Below are positions 18,033 through 30,697 of a DNA stretch of 64,000 nt, one piece after another. A model generated the notes under the pieces. The model was not told where the DNA came from. It did not search any database and saw nothing but the letters and a program-made list of their open reading frames with translations. The DNA lies in contig NZ_JAHRCU010000007.1 of the NCBI RefSeq assembly GCF_019083995.1, forward strand, positions 152,381 to 216,380. The letters are read 5' to 3'. The translations under genes and the position numbers were made by a program. This DNA comes from Roseococcus sp. SDR (GTDB lineage: Bacteria; Pseudomonadota; Alphaproteobacteria; Acetobacterales; Acetobacteraceae). Numbering within the stretch: the first letter of the stretch is position 1; every line of letters starts with the position of its first letter.

Positions 18033-18068
18033 AGGAACCGCCCCGGCAGGATCAGCACCAAACCGGGG

Positions 18069-18103
18069 CCCCCACAAAAATGCCGAAGGCGTTTTTGTGG
18101 GGA
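18069..18103 (-). terminator. Hairpin terminator after glutaryl-CoA dehydrogenase
   Basis: CCCCACAAAAA-TGCC (18070-18084) pairs with GGCG-TTTTTGTGGGG (18088-18102), a 15-base stem with one G-T pair. It starts 2 bases past the TAA of the leftward dehydrogenase gene. The stem itself carries the U-tract, so it may terminate in either direction. The downstream gene starts 120 bases further on and would then need its own promoter. Confidence 0.55.
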
Positions 18104-18104
18104 A

Positions 18105-19307
18105 TTACCCGAATGCGTTCAGCCCCGTGATGGCACGGCCGAGGATCAGCGCATGCACGTCATGCGTGCCCTCATAGGTGTTCACCGTCTCGAGGTTCAT
18201 GACGTGGCGGATCACGTGATACTCGTCCACGATGCCATTGCCGCCGTGCATGTCCCGCGCCATGCGCGCGATGTCGAGCGCCTTGCCGCAATTGTTGCGC
18301 TTGATCAGGCTGATCATCTCCGGCGCCGCCTTGCCCTCGTCGAAGAGGCGGCCGACGCGAAGTGCCGCCTGCAGGCCCAAGGTGATCTCGGTCTCCATGT
18401 CGGCCAGCTTCTTCTGGATGAGCTGCGTCTGCGCCAGCGGCTTGCCGAACATCTTGCGGTTCAGCGTGTAGTCGCGCGCGGCGTGCATGCAGAACTCGGC
18501 GGCGCCCAGCACGCCCCAGGCGATGCCGTAGCGCGCGCGGTTGAGGCAGGAGAAGGGGCCGGCCAGCGAGCGCACGCCCGGCAGGCGGTTCTCATCGGGG
18601 ACGAAGACCTCATCCATCATGATCATGCCGGTGATGGAGGGGCGCAGCGAGAACTTGCCCTCGATCTTCGGCGTGGTGAGGCCCTTCATGCCGCGCTCGA
18701 GCAGGAAGCCGCCCAGCGTGCCTTCGTCATCCTTCGCCCAGACCAGGCAGACATCGGAGATGGGCGAGTTGGTGATCCAGGTCTTGGAGCCGGAGACGAG
18801 CCAGCCGCCATCCACCTTCTTCGCGCGGGTGCGCATGGAGGAGGGGTCGGAGCCGGCATCGGGCTCGGTCAGGCCGAAGCAGCCGACCCATTCGCCGGTG
18901 CGCAGCTTGGGCAGGAATTTCTGCTTCTGCGCCTCGGAGCCATAGGCGTGGATGGGGAACATCACGAGGCTGGACTGGACGGAGAAGGCGGAGCGATAGC
19001 CGCTGTCCACGCGCTCCACTTCGCGGGCCATCAGGCCATAGGCGACGTAGCTGACGCCGGCGCAGCCATAGCCTTCGAGGGTGGCGCCCAGGAAACCCTG
19101 CTCGCCGAAGGCGTTCATGATGGAGCGGTCGAAGGTCTCGTGCCGGTTGGCCATCAGCACGCCGGGCATCAGCCGGTCCTGGCAGAAGGCGCGGGCGGCG
19201 TCGCGGATCATCCGCTCGTCTTCGGTGAGCTGCTCATCCAGCAGGAAGGCGTCGTCCCACTGGAAGGGCGCGGGCTTCGACTTGATGGCGGGCGAGACGA
19301 TGTTCAT
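18105..19307 (-). CDS. gcdH: Glutaryl-CoA dehydrogenase
   Basis: A FAD flavoenzyme that oxidises and decarboxylates glutaryl-CoA to crotonyl-CoA in lysine, tryptophan and glutarate breakdown. The 400-residue length, the [20 protein letters not shown]/substrate segment, and the base Glu379 in [17 protein letters not shown] identify this acyl-CoA dehydrogenase subfamily. It is monocistronic, with a hairpin terminator right after the stop. ATG 19307 is preceded by a purine-rich GGAAGAAG site. It could in principle receive glutarate from the N-heterocycle pathway at 35-55 kb, but that link is speculative. Confidence 0.94.
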   Translation of the reverse strand: MNIVSPAIKSKPAPFQWDDAFLLDEQLTEDERMIRDAARAFCQDRLMPGVLMANRHETFDRSIMNAFGEQGFLGATLEGYGCAGVSYVAYGLMAREVERVDSGYRSAFSVQSSLVMFPIHAYGSEAQKQKFLPKLRTGEWVGCFGLTEPDAGSDPSSMRTRAKKVDGGWLVSGSKTWITNSPISDVCLVWAKDDEGTLGGFLLERGMKGLTTPKIEGKFSLRPSITGMIMMDEVFVPDENRLPGVRSLAGPFSCLNRARYGIAWGVLGAAEFCMHAARDYTLNRKMFGKPLAQTQLIQKKLADMETEITLGLQAALRVGRLFDEGKAAPEMISLIKRNNCGKALDIARMARDMHGGNGIVDEYHVIRHVMNLETVNTYEGTHDVHALILGRAITGLNAFG

Positions 19308-19385
19308 GAGCTTCTTCCTTCCGGCGATGCTGGCGCGCTGGCTTTAACATGCCTGAGTTGGGCAGGGCCATGGCCCGCGCAACCC

Positions 19386-20255
19386 TTAATCCAACGGCGG
19401 CAGGCTGCGGAAATAGGCGAAAAGATCGGCGATGTCCTGATCCGTCATCGCGGCCCAGACCCGCCCGCGCCCCATGGGTGGCATGAGGGGCCGGCCATCG
19501 GCGCCGATCTCCTCACGCAGCGCCCGGGTGAACTGTGCCAGCGTCCAGTTGCCGATGCCGGTTGTGGTGCTGGGCGTCAGGTTGCGCGCCACCACGGTGC
19601 CCCAGGGGCCGGTGAAGGAGAGGCCCTGCGCGCCCTCGCGCCCCGGAATCAGCCGCATGTCCGGGCCGCGGCCGGAATGGCAGTCCAGGCAATGCGCGAT
19701 GGGGCCGGCGAGATAGGCGCCGCGCGCCACCGGGTTGTCAGCCGGGGGCGGGACGTTGGCCACGGCCGGATGGGCGGGCACCGGGAAGGGATAGGTGGAG
19801 CGGCCCTGCACCGCGTTGCGCACCGGCGGCACGGTGCGGAGATAGGCGGCCATGGCGGCGACATCGGCATCGGAGATGCGGCTGTAGAAATCGATCGGCA
19901 TGGGCCAGCCGATATTGCTGCCATCGGGGCGCTTGCCTTCGCGGATGGCACGGATGATCTGCGCCTCGGTCCAGTTGCCGATGCCGGTCTCGCGGTCCGG
20001 CGTGATGTTGGGGACCACGGCCCGCATCGGGCCTTCCTCGATCACCCAGCCGCCGGCCAGGCCACGCCCGGGCAGCGGCGCGCCATCCGGCCCGCGGCTC
20101 GCATGGCAATTGGCGCAATGGCCGACGATCTCGACAAGGTAGCGGCCGCGCTCCAGCTGACCGGGGGCGGGCTGGGCCTGCGGCTCGGCCGCCATCGCCG
20201 CAAGGCCAAGACCGAATGCCACCAACCACCCCCGCATCGCCGCCCTCCTCGTCAT
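19386..20255 (-). CDS. Exported dihaem cytochrome c
   Basis: A 289-residue periplasmic electron carrier with a signal peptide (cleavage near AAEPQAQ) and two cytochrome c domains. Each has one haem site, CANCH (about residue 47) and CLDCH (about 190), and candidate axial Met residues in the GWPMP and LMPPMG segments. The layout matches the small electron-transfer subunits of membrane dehydrogenases (alcohol, gluconate or aldehyde dehydrogenase, or Mo-hydroxylase). No dehydrogenase subunit is adjacent, so its partner is unknown. Confidence 0.9.
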   Translation of the reverse strand: MTRRAAMRGWLVAFGLGLAAMAAEPQAQPAPGQLERGRYLVEIVGHCANCHASRGPDGAPLPGRGLAGGWVIEEGPMRAVVPNITPDRETGIGNWTEAQIIRAIREGKRPDGSNIGWPMPIDFYSRISDADVAAMAAYLRTVPPVRNAVQGRSTYPFPVPAHPAVANVPPPADNPVARGAYLAGPIAHCLDCHSGRGPDMRLIPGREGAQGLSFTGPWGTVVARNLTPSTTTGIGNWTLAQFTRALREEIGADGRPLMPPMGRGRVWAAMTDQDIADLFAYFRSLPPLD

Positions 20256-20309
20256 ATCGTTGACGGAAGGTTAGGGAAGGGGGCGCGGCGGCTGCAAGGG
20301 AAAGCCGCG

Positions 20310-22181
<1,872 letters not shown>

Positions 22182-22344
22182 AATGGGGCATCCTGGCCTA
22201 AGGGGGCCCGCGCGCAGGCGCAGGGCCGCTCGGGCGGACCTGCCGCCCTCTTCTTCAACGGGGGGCATATGCGCCCGAAACGGGCAGCTTGCAACCGGAA
22301 ACCGGGCAATTGCGCCGCCCGCGCGCGCGATTTATGCCGCTGAC

Positions 22345-23046
22345 ATGGCGATTCCCCTGCTGCTGCTGCCCGGCCTCCTCTGCGATGCGCGCCTCTGGCG
22401 TGACTGCATCCCCGCCGGCGCCGATGCCCGCATCGCCGACCTGACGCAGGATGAGAGCGTCGCCGCCATGGCGCGCCGCGCGCTCGGGCTGGTGGCGGAT
22501 GTGCCGTATTTCGCGGTCGCCGGCCTCTCGATGGGCGGCTATGTGGCGCTTGAGGTCTGGCGCCAGGCGGGGGCGCGGGTCACGCATCTGGCGCTGCTCG
22601 ACACCTCCGCCCGGCCCGATACGCCGGAGCAGACGCAGCGCCGGCTCGACCTCATCGCGCTGGCGGGGCGCGGCGCCTTCAAGGGCGTCACGCCGCGGTT
22701 GCTGCCGATGCTGCTGCACCCCACGCGCCTCGAGAGCCCGCTCGCCGGCGAGGTGATGGCGATGGCCGAACGCGTGGGCGTGGAGGGCTTTCTCCGGCAG
22801 CAGCGCGCCATCATGGCGCGGCCGGATTCCCGCCCTGGCCTGCCAGGCATCGGCGTGCCCACCCTGGTGGCCTGCGGCGATGCGGATCTGCTGACGCCGC
22901 CCGCGCTGCATGACGAGATGGCCGCCCTGATCCCCGGCGCACGCCAGGCGCGCTTCGCCGGCTGCGGCCACCTGCCCACGATGGAGGCGCCCGAGGTGGT
23001 GCGCGCCACGCTGGAGGATTGGCTCAGCCTGCCACGCAGCGCGTGA
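22345..23046 (+). CDS. Alpha/beta hydrolase
   Basis: A 233-residue alpha/beta-hydrolase-fold enzyme. It shows the oxyanion-side LLPGLLCDARLW, the nucleophile elbow GLSMGG (serine about residue 60), an acid in ACGDADLLTPP and the histidine in GCGHLPTMEAP. It lacks a signal peptide, so it is cytoplasmic. The gene is divergent from the helicase gene. Its end overlaps the convergent secreted-protein gene by 23 bases. The substrate is unknown; a carboxylesterase or C-C hydrolase is possible. Confidence 0.88.
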   Translation: MAIPLLLLPGLLCDARLWRDCIPAGADARIADLTQDESVAAMARRALGLVADVPYFAVAGLSMGGYVALEVWRQAGARVTHLALLDTSARPDTPEQTQRRLDLIALAGRGAFKGVTPRLLPMLLHPTRLESPLAGEVMAMAERVGVEGFLRQQRAIMARPDSRPGLPGIGVPTLVACGDADLLTPPALHDEMAALIPGARQARFAGCGHLPTMEAPEVVRATLEDWLSLPRSA

Positions 23047-23431
23047 TGCTCGGCTGATCCCGCGCCGGGATGGCGGTGGTGCCCGGCGGGCAGGGCGCCT
23101 GGGCGCGCGTCGGCGGCGGCAGCCCCTGGTCCCAGTCGCGCACCGAGGGGTCATCGCCGAGCCAGCCCGTGCCGGCGGCGCCGATGCCCGGGCCACGCGT
23201 GCACCGCCCCCGCCCCTGCGGCGTGCCGCCATGCGGGCAGAGGAAAGCGCGGGCCGAGGCGAGGGCGGCCGCGCTCGCCCGCGGGCTGCGCGGCTGGCCC
23301 AGCGGACGCGCCTCCGCCACACGCCCAGCGCCGCGCGTCTCGGCACGCGGCCCCGTCGGGTTGCGCGGCCATTCCTGCGCGGCGGCGGTGGCGCTCCAGG
23401 CGAGCGCGAGAAGGGCGGCGAGAAGGCGCAT
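23024..23431 (-). CDS. Small secreted Pro/Arg-rich protein
   Basis: A 135-residue protein with a signal peptide (MRLLAALLALAWSATAAAQ). The mature part is rich in Pro, Gly and Arg, with four cysteines in two pairs (CPHGG and RGRC; APCPPG and TRC) that may form disulphides. No family is recognised. It ends 23 bases inside the convergent hydrolase gene. A genuine leader and regular cysteines support it as real, but its composition makes a chance high-GC frame possible. Confidence 0.5.
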   Translation of the reverse strand: MRLLAALLALAWSATAAAQEWPRNPTGPRAETRGAGRVAEARPLGQPRSPRASAAALASARAFLCPHGGTPQGRGRCTRGPGIGAAGTGWLGDDPSVRDWDQGLPPPTRAQAPCPPGTTAIPARDQPSITRCVAG

Positions 23432-23642
23432 CGGCTGCCACTATAGAGCAGGGCGGCTCGCGATGGGATGAAGGCGGCGCGGGAATGCTTCCGAGCGTGC
23501 CGGTCCGGATTGCGCTCAGCACATGCCTGCCGCATCATCCTTCCGACCATAGGCAAACTTGGCCCGAGATCCTGCCGCTCGACACGTGCCCTCGCCGGCG
23601 CGGCGGCGGCATCATGGGGCCGGAGGCGGCGGCGTTGGATTG

Positions 23643-24380
23643 ATGCGGGGCTTCTTCCTTCTCCTCGCCGGCCTTGTGCTGGCACTGCCGGCGGCGGCAC
23701 AGCAGCAGCAGCCGAGCAACGCCTGCCGCGTCGCCTGCCGCGTCGGTCAAGGCACGCCCTCGCCGGACCAGCGGCAATGCCTCGTGCAATGCATGGCCGG
23801 ACAGCCGATCAGCCGTGACGCGCCGGGCCAGGCCAGGCCGGCCGGTTCGCAGGCGGCGGCGCCCTCGGCCCTGGTGCGGCCCCATCAGCCGGCCCAGCCG
23901 AACGCACAGCAGCAACAGCAACAACAACAGCAGCAGCGCGGACGACCGACGACGCCACCGCCCGGCGCAGCACAGGCCGCGAGCCGCGCCCCACCGCCGC
24001 CGACCCATAGGCCCGGCATGACCTATGGCGCCTTCTACATTGGCATCCCACCAGCCATGACCTACGGCGTCTCCGTCGGGCAGCGGGACCGGACGCAGGC
24101 GCATCGCATGGCGGAAACCACCTGCCGCGGACGGGGCGGCAGCTGCTCACTCCAGGTCGAGTTCAATGACAGCTGCGTGGCCGTGATGGAGGGCGTGCGG
24201 CGCGCGCCCAGCGCCTTTTTCATGACCAGCGATCCTCGCACCTACGTGGTCCGTGCCATCACCCTCGGCAATGCCGGCAATCCGGCCGATGCCGAGCGTA
24301 TGGCACGGGATGCCTGCGCACTGCGCGAGCGCGGCGCGCTCACCTGCCGCATCGTGCATGCGGAGTGCGGCGCCCGCTGA
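23643..24380 (+). CDS. Secreted DUF4189-like protein with poly-Gln stretch
   Basis: A 245-residue exported protein with a signal peptide (FFLLLAGLVLALPAAAQ). It then has a cysteine-rich segment (NACRVACRV and QCLVQC), a linker with an uninterrupted run of about ten glutamines (encoded by mixed CAG/CAA, 23910-23937), and a C-terminal domain of about 110 residues. That domain carries paired cysteines (TTCRGRGGSCSL, DSCVAV, DACALR, LTCRIVHAEC) in the style of DUF4189 domains. ATG 23643 begins the signal peptide. It is monocistronic; the role is unknown, and an envelope function is likely from the family. Confidence 0.75.
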   Translation: MRGFFLLLAGLVLALPAAAQQQQPSNACRVACRVGQGTPSPDQRQCLVQCMAGQPISRDAPGQARPAGSQAAAPSALVRPHQPAQPNAQQQQQQQQQQRGRPTTPPPGAAQAASRAPPPPTHRPGMTYGAFYIGIPPAMTYGVSVGQRDRTQAHRMAETTCRGRGGSCSLQVEFNDSCVAVMEGVRRAPSAFFMTSDPRTYVVRAITLGNAGNPADAERMARDACALRERGALTCRIVHAECGAR

Positions 24381-24398
24381 AACACGCCGCGGGAGCCA

Positions 24399-25346
24399 TC
24401 AACGCCGTGCTGTACGCACCAGTTCCGCCAGTTCGCGGTTGAAGCGCGGCGCGTCCTCCCAGAAGGGCGCATGCCCGATGAAGGGATATTCGCTGAGCCG
24501 CGCGCCGGGGATCAGCGCCGCGGTGTGCCGCCCCATGCTGATGTCCGAGACCTTGTCCAGCACGCCATGCGTGACCAGCACCGGCACATCCACCGTGCGC
24601 AGCCGGTTCTCGAAGGTGATGGGCCGGCCGCCCAGGCCCAGTCGCACATGGCGCGGCACCATCATGTTGAAGGAGAGCATCACCTCGAAGTCGTTGGCGC
24701 TGGGCTGCACCTCGAAGCAGTCGCGCAGGAAGGCGATGGTGGCGGCGATGGCGGTCGCGGGGTCGGCGCTGCCCATCGGGCCCAGGTGGCGCAACGCGCG
24801 GCCATAGCGCGAGGTATCGGCGGTGGAGGAGGTGGCGGCGACCCAGTTCATCGCGCCGATGGCGCCGGTGCCGTATTCGGCCACGTAGTCGCCCATCAGC
24901 CGCCCGGCATAGGACCAGCCGACCAGCGTGGGGCGCGCGAGCTGCGTTTGCTCGATCACCGCCTTCACGTCATCGGCCCAGAGCTTGCTGTTGCGGTAGT
25001 GCTCGTTGCCGACGGGTTTGTCGCTCATGCCATGGCCGCGCAGGTCGAGCGCCACCATGCGGAAGTCGCGAGCCAAGGCGGGGTCGCGCACCTGCCGGTC
25101 CCAGCACAGGGCGGCCTGGGCATAGCCGTGCAGGAAGAGGATCGCGGGGCCGTTCGGGTTGCCATACTCATAGGCGGCGAGGGTCAGACCATCCGGCGTG
25201 CGGATGTTGTGCGCGCGGTAGGGCAGCGCGGGCCCCGCCGGGGCGGCGGGCGCGGGTGTCGCGGGCGCCTGGGCCAGCGTCACGCCGCCAGGCAGCGCGG
25301 CGGCGGCGGCGAGGCCGGCGGTCAGGGTGTTGCGGCGGCTGGGCAT
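24399..25346 (-). CDS. Exported alpha/beta hydrolase (haloperoxidase/esterase-like)
   Basis: A 315-residue alpha/beta-hydrolase with a Tat-style leader (RRNTLTAGLAAAAALPGG). Motifs: LFLHGYAQ (oxyanion side), DLRGHGMSD, nucleophile elbow GWSYAG (serine about 165), and late Asp and His residues (HGVLDKVSD, FIGHAPFWEDAPRF). The arrangement matches the non-haem haloperoxidase/epoxide-hydrolase branch. It ends 19 bases from the DUF4189 gene (convergent) and starts 32 bases right of the peptide-permease operon terminus. The substrate is unknown. Confidence 0.87.
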   Translation of the reverse strand: MPSRRNTLTAGLAAAAALPGGVTLAQAPATPAPAAPAGPALPYRAHNIRTPDGLTLAAYEYGNPNGPAILFLHGYAQAALCWDRQVRDPALARDFRMVALDLRGHGMSDKPVGNEHYRNSKLWADDVKAVIEQTQLARPTLVGWSYAGRLMGDYVAEYGTGAIGAMNWVAATSSTADTSRYGRALRHLGPMGSADPATAIAATIAFLRDCFEVQPSANDFEVMLSFNMMVPRHVRLGLGGRPITFENRLRTVDVPVLVTHGVLDKVSDISMGRHTAALIPGARLSEYPFIGHAPFWEDAPRFNRELAELVRTARR

Positions 25347-25377
25347 CAGGTTCCTCCAATTCGTCTTTGGAGGAAGG

Positions 25378-26247
25378 CTAACGCTTCTGGCTCCGCGGAT
25401 CGAGAGCGTCGCGCAGCCCGTCGCCCACCAGGTTGAAGGCCAGCACCACCAGGAAGATCGCGAGGCCGGGGAAGATGGCGAGCCAGGGCGCGCTTTCGAT
25501 GAAGCGTTGCGCCGAGTTCAGCATCGAGCCCCAGGAGGGGTTGGGCGGCTGCTGCCCGAGACCCAGGAAGCTCAGCGAGGCCTCGGCGATGATCGCCTCC
25601 GCGATGGCGAGCGTCGCCTGCACGAGAAGCGGCGGGAGGATGTTGGGCAGCACGTGCATCAGGCCGATGCGCCAGGGCGGATTTCCCATGGCGCGCGCCG
25701 CCTCCACCCAGTCGGTGCTGCGCGCATCCAGCGCCATGCCGCGCGCAAGCCGCACGAAGATGGGCGAGGCGGAGATGGCGATGGCGAGCATCGCGTTCTC
25801 GAGCGCGGGGCCGAGGAAGGCGGCGAGCGCGATGGCGAGGATGAGGAAGGGGATGGAGAGCATGGCATCGGCCACGCGGCTGATCACCATGTCCATCCAC
25901 TTGCCGCCAAGGCCGGCGAGCAGCCCGATCGGCACCCCGATCAGCGCGGCACCGCCCACCGCGATGACGCCGGCCATGAGGCTCGCGCGCGCGCCATGCA
26001 GCACGCGGCTCAGCACGTCCCGCCCGTTCTCGTCGGTGCCGAAGGGATGCGCCCAGGAGGGCGGCTGGCGCAGGCGGGACCAGCTGGTCTCCAGCGGATC
26101 ATAGGGCGCGATCCAGGGAGCGAGCACGGCGGCCGCCACGAAGATGACGACGACGACGAGGCCGAACATGGCGAGCTTGTGCTGCGCGAAGCGGCGCAGT
26201 GCGCGGCGGCCGGGGCTTTCGCCGGACTCGATGGCGGCGACGCTCAT
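25378..26247 (-). CDS. Peptide-type ABC permease, DppC family
   Basis: A 289-residue permease with one N-terminal span, the FGTDENGRDVLSRVLHGAR family segment (about 75-95), five further spans, and the EAA loop DWVEAARAMGNPPWRIGLMH. ATG 26247 overlaps the upstream permease stop (ATGA). It is the last gene of the second peptide-transport operon. Longer frame extensions upstream are shadows inside the neighbouring gene. Confidence 0.94.
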   Translation of the reverse strand: MSVAAIESGESPGRRALRRFAQHKLAMFGLVVVVIFVAAAVLAPWIAPYDPLETSWSRLRQPPSWAHPFGTDENGRDVLSRVLHGARASLMAGVIAVGGAALIGVPIGLLAGLGGKWMDMVISRVADAMLSIPFLILAIALAAFLGPALENAMLAIAISASPIFVRLARGMALDARSTDWVEAARAMGNPPWRIGLMHVLPNILPPLLVQATLAIAEAIIAEASLSFLGLGQQPPNPSWGSMLNSAQRFIESAPWLAIFPGLAIFLVVLAFNLVGDGLRDALDPRSQKR

Positions 26248-27191
26248 GCCGTGCGCAGCCGCGGGTTGATGGCCATGTAGAGCATGTCGGCGATCAGGCT
26301 GAGGGTCACGAAGATCAGCGCGGTGGCCATCACCACGCCCTGCACCACCGGGTAGTCGCGGTTGAACACCGCATCCACCACCAGCTTGCCGAAGCCCGGG
26401 ATGGAGAAGATCTGCTCGGTCAGCACGGCACCCGCCAGCAGCCGGCCAAACTCGATGGTGCCCAGCGTCACCACCGGGATCAGCGCGTTGCGCAGCGCGT
26501 GCTTGCCGACGACGAGCTTCTCCGAGAGGCCCTTGGCGCGCGCGGTCCGCACATAATCCTGGCTGAGCGCGCCCAGCATGGCGGCCCGGGTGTGGCGCAT
26601 CAGCACGGAGGCGACGCCGGTGCCGAGCACGAAGGCCGGCATGATGGTCGTCTCCAGGCTCATCACCGGGTCTTCCCAGAGGGGCACATAGCCGCTCGGC
26701 GGAAGCCAACCCAATTGCACGCTGAACAGCAGGATCATCATGATGCCGAGCCAGAAATTCGGCATGGAGATGCCGAAGAGCGCCACGCCATTGATCGCCC
26801 AGTCGGACGGCCGGTCCCGCCAGACGGCGCTGAGCACGCCCGCCGGCACGCCGATCAGCACGCCGATGACGAAGCTCATCGCCGCGAGCTGGAAGGTGAC
26901 GGGCAGCTTCTCGAGGATGAGCTGCCCCACCGGCATGCGGATGCGCCAGGAGAAGCCGAAATCCCCGTGCAGCACGCGGACCAGCCAGTGCAGATATTGC
27001 TCCGCCAGCGGCCGGTCGAGCAGCAGTTCGGCGCGGATCTGCGCCAGCACCTGCGGGTCGCCCCGCTCCTCGCCCGCCAGGATCAGCGCCGGGTCGCCAG
27101 GCATCAGCTGCTGCAGCCCGAAGACCAGCACCGAGAGGATGAGCAGCGTCGGGATGACCTGCCCGAGGCGGCGGAGGAGCCAGAGGGCCAT
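26244..27191 (-). CDS. Peptide-type ABC permease, DppB family
   Basis: A 315-residue permease with the N-terminal span RRLGQVIPTLLILSVLVFGL, a long outer loop, and the EAA loop DYVRTARAKGLSEKLVVGKH. It starts 4 bases after the binding-protein stop and overlaps the DppC-type gene. It forms the membrane channel of the second importer. Confidence 0.94.
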   Translation of the reverse strand: MALWLLRRLGQVIPTLLILSVLVFGLQQLMPGDPALILAGEERGDPQVLAQIRAELLLDRPLAEQYLHWLVRVLHGDFGFSWRIRMPVGQLILEKLPVTFQLAAMSFVIGVLIGVPAGVLSAVWRDRPSDWAINGVALFGISMPNFWLGIMMILLFSVQLGWLPPSGYVPLWEDPVMSLETTIMPAFVLGTGVASVLMRHTRAAMLGALSQDYVRTARAKGLSEKLVVGKHALRNALIPVVTLGTIEFGRLLAGAVLTEQIFSIPGFGKLVVDAVFNRDYPVVQGVVMATALIFVTLSLIADMLYMAINPRLRTA

Positions 27192-27195
27192 GGGG

Positions 27196-28710
27196 TTACT
27201 GCAGACGCATGCCCTGCGGGCGGATCAGGCCATCCGGCACGCTGACGAAGCCGTTGAGCCGCGCCGTGTGCGCCACGATGTTCTTGCGGTGCCACAGGTA
27301 GATGCGGTGGCGGTCCTGCCGGAAGGCGATCTGATAGGCCTGGGCGTAGAGGGCGCGCCGCGCATCGGGATTGGCTTCCACGCGCGCGGCATCCAGCAGG
27401 CGGTCCACCTCGGGGTTGCTGTAGCGCCCGTCATTCTGCGCGCCGCGCGAATGGGTGAAGGCCCAGAGATTGCCGTCAATGTCCACGCGGCCCGACCAGG
27501 CCACCAGGTACAGCTCGAATTCGCCACGCGCCGCGGCTTGCAGCGAGGTGGCGAATTCCGTCGCGTTCAGGCGGAGTTCGAAGCCCGCCTCGCGCACCAT
27601 GGCCTGGATCACCTCGCCCGCCTGGCGGAGATCCGGGTTGTTCGGCACGGTCATTTCCACGCGCACGGGCGTCGTCACGCCCGCCTCGCGCAGCAGGGCG
27701 CGGGCGCGCTCCACATTGCGCGGTTCGGGGCGGAAATCGCGGACATGCATGGGATTCGCCGGCGGCACGGGCTGCGCGGTGGGGGCGAACATCCCCTCAT
27801 AGACCACGCGGTTCACCGCATCGCGGTCGATCGCCAGCTCGAAGGCTTCGCGCACACGGGCATTCTGGCCCATCGGCGTCTGCGCGCGGGCGCCATTGCC
27901 GGTGTTGATGGTGATGCCCTGGTAGCCGAGCTCATCGCTGATCGAAAGACGCAGGCGGTTGTTGCGGCGCACGGCCGGCACGTCATCGGGGTCGATGGTC
28001 TGCACCATCTCCAAGGCACCCGATTGCAGGTTGGCGAGGCGCACCGTGCTGTCCGGGATCGGCAGGTAGGTGATGCGGTTCAGATGGATGGCGCCGGCGT
28101 TCCAATATTCCGGGAAGCGCTCCACCACGATGCGGTCCTGCGCCACACGCTCGACGAAGCGGAAGGGCCCGGCGCAGACGGGGCGGTTGCCGAAATTGCG
28201 GCCCGCGGCCTCGGCGGCCTTGGGGCTCACGATCATGCCGGCGCGGTCGGTGAGCTGGCTGAGGAAGGGCGCGGAGGGCGCCGTCAGCTTGATGCGGATC
28301 TGCGTCGGGCTCACCACCTCCATCGCCTCGATGGTGTTGATCTCGCTGCGGCGGAAGCTGCCCTGCATCGTCAGGTGGCGGTTCAGGCTATAGCGCACCG
28401 CCTCCGCGTCCATCACCTCGCCATCATGGAAGCGCACACCTTCGCGCAGCGTGATGAGCAGCGTACGCGGATCCTCCCAGCTATAGCCGGTGGCGAGTTG
28501 GGGGACGATCTCCAGCCGCTCATTGATGTCGAAGAGCTTGTCGCACAGGCTCGCGAAGACGATGCGGCCGACGAAGGTGCGCGCCAGGGTGGGGTCGAGG
28601 ATGTCCGGATCCTCGCGCAGGCCGATGCGGAGGTTTTGGGCTTGCGCGTCAGCGATGCCGGCGGAGAGGCCGATAGCGGCGCAGGCGGCCAGAAGAATGC
28701 GGCGGATCAT
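27196..28710 (-). CDS. ABC transporter substrate-binding protein, SBP_bac_5 family
   Basis: A 504-residue periplasmic receptor. The signal peptide ends at ADAQAQ (about residue 25), and the family layout follows (LREDPDILDPTLA near the N-terminus, GYSWEDPRTLLITLREGVRF at about 75). It starts inside the ATGA overlap with the upstream ATPase gene. Only modest resemblance to the first cluster's receptor is visible, so the two importers probably have different ligands. Confidence 0.92.
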   Translation of the reverse strand: MIRRILLAACAAIGLSAGIADAQAQNLRIGLREDPDILDPTLARTFVGRIVFASLCDKLFDINERLEIVPQLATGYSWEDPRTLLITLREGVRFHDGEVMDAEAVRYSLNRHLTMQGSFRRSEINTIEAMEVVSPTQIRIKLTAPSAPFLSQLTDRAGMIVSPKAAEAAGRNFGNRPVCAGPFRFVERVAQDRIVVERFPEYWNAGAIHLNRITYLPIPDSTVRLANLQSGALEMVQTIDPDDVPAVRRNNRLRLSISDELGYQGITINTGNGARAQTPMGQNARVREAFELAIDRDAVNRVVYEGMFAPTAQPVPPANPMHVRDFRPEPRNVERARALLREAGVTTPVRVEMTVPNNPDLRQAGEVIQAMVREAGFELRLNATEFATSLQAAARGEFELYLVAWSGRVDIDGNLWAFTHSRGAQNDGRYSNPEVDRLLDAARVEANPDARRALYAQAYQIAFRQDRHRIYLWHRKNIVAHTARLNGFVSVPDGLIRPQGMRLQ

Positions 28711-29731
28711 GCGGGTTGCTCCGTGAAATAGGCTTGCAGTCGGGCGAGGCGTGCATCGGCCGCGGCCTCGCGGATCGGGGGCACGGCGGGCAGGCTCTCC
28801 TGCAAATGGCAGGCGGCGCGATGCGCCTCGCCTTGCAGAAGCGGCACCTGCTCGCGGCAGAGGGGCTCAGCGTGCGGGCAGCGCGTGTGGAAGCGGCAGC
28901 CGGGCGGTGGCGAGACGGGCGAGGGCACATCGCCCTCCAGCAGCTTTGCCGTTCCGCCCTGGCCGGGCACGGCGGCGAGCAGCGCGCGGGTATAGGGGTG
29001 GCGCGGCGCGTGGAAGAGCGTCTCGGCTGGCCCCTGCTCCACCACCTGGCCGAGATACATCACCGCCACCTCATCGGCGATCTGCCGGACCACGCCGAGG
29101 TCATGGCTGATCAGCACGAAGGTGAGGCCGAGATCGCGGATCAGGTCACCCAGCAGGTTCACCACCTGCGCCTGCACGGAAACGTCGAGGGCGGAAACGG
29201 GCTCATCGCCGATGATGAGGCGCGGCTCGGAAGCCAGCGCGCGGGCGATGGCGATGCGCTGGCGCTGCCCGCCGCTGAACTCATGCGGCCAGCGGCGCGC
29301 GAGCTCCGGGCGTAGTCCCACGCGCTCCAGCAATTCGGCGACGCGCGCGCGCTCCCGCCCGCGATGCAGCTTGTGGAGGATCAGCGGCTCGGTGATCGCG
29401 GCCTCGACCGTCATGCGCGGGTCGAGACTGGCGAAGGGGTCCTGGAAGATGAGCTGCATCTCACGCCGACGGGCGCGCAGCGCGGCGGGCGGCAGGGCCA
29501 GCACATCCTCGCCATCGAAGCGCAGACTGCCGGAATCGGGCTCGATCAGCCGCAGCAGCAGGCGGCCCAGGGTGGATTTGCCGCAGCCGCTCTCGCCCAC
29601 GATGGCGAGCACGCGGCCGCGCGGCACGGCGAGCGAGACGCCATCCACCGCGCGCACCGCGCCGCGCGTGCGGCCCAGGCTGTCGCGGAAGGGGAAGTGC
29701 TTGACGAGGCCGTCGGCCTGAAGAAGCGCGC

Positions 29732-29735
<4 letters not shown>
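28707..29735 (-). CDS. Peptide ABC transporter ATP-binding protein, DppF type
   Basis: A 342-residue ATPase with GESGCGKST, FQDPFASLDPRM, FSGGQRQRIAIARAL, LIIGDEPVSALDVS and ISHDLGVV. Its C-terminal extension is CRFHTRCPHAEPLC. It overlaps the partner ATPase by four bases and the binding protein by four. All catalytic motifs are intact. Confidence 0.95.

Positions 29736-30693
<958 letters not shown>

Positions 30694-30697
<4 letters not shown>

Noticed and set aside
23910..23937. CAG/CAA microsatellite as a possible phase-variable switch
   Set aside because: The tract mixes CAG and CAA, in triplets, so slippage would change only the glutamine number and not the frame.
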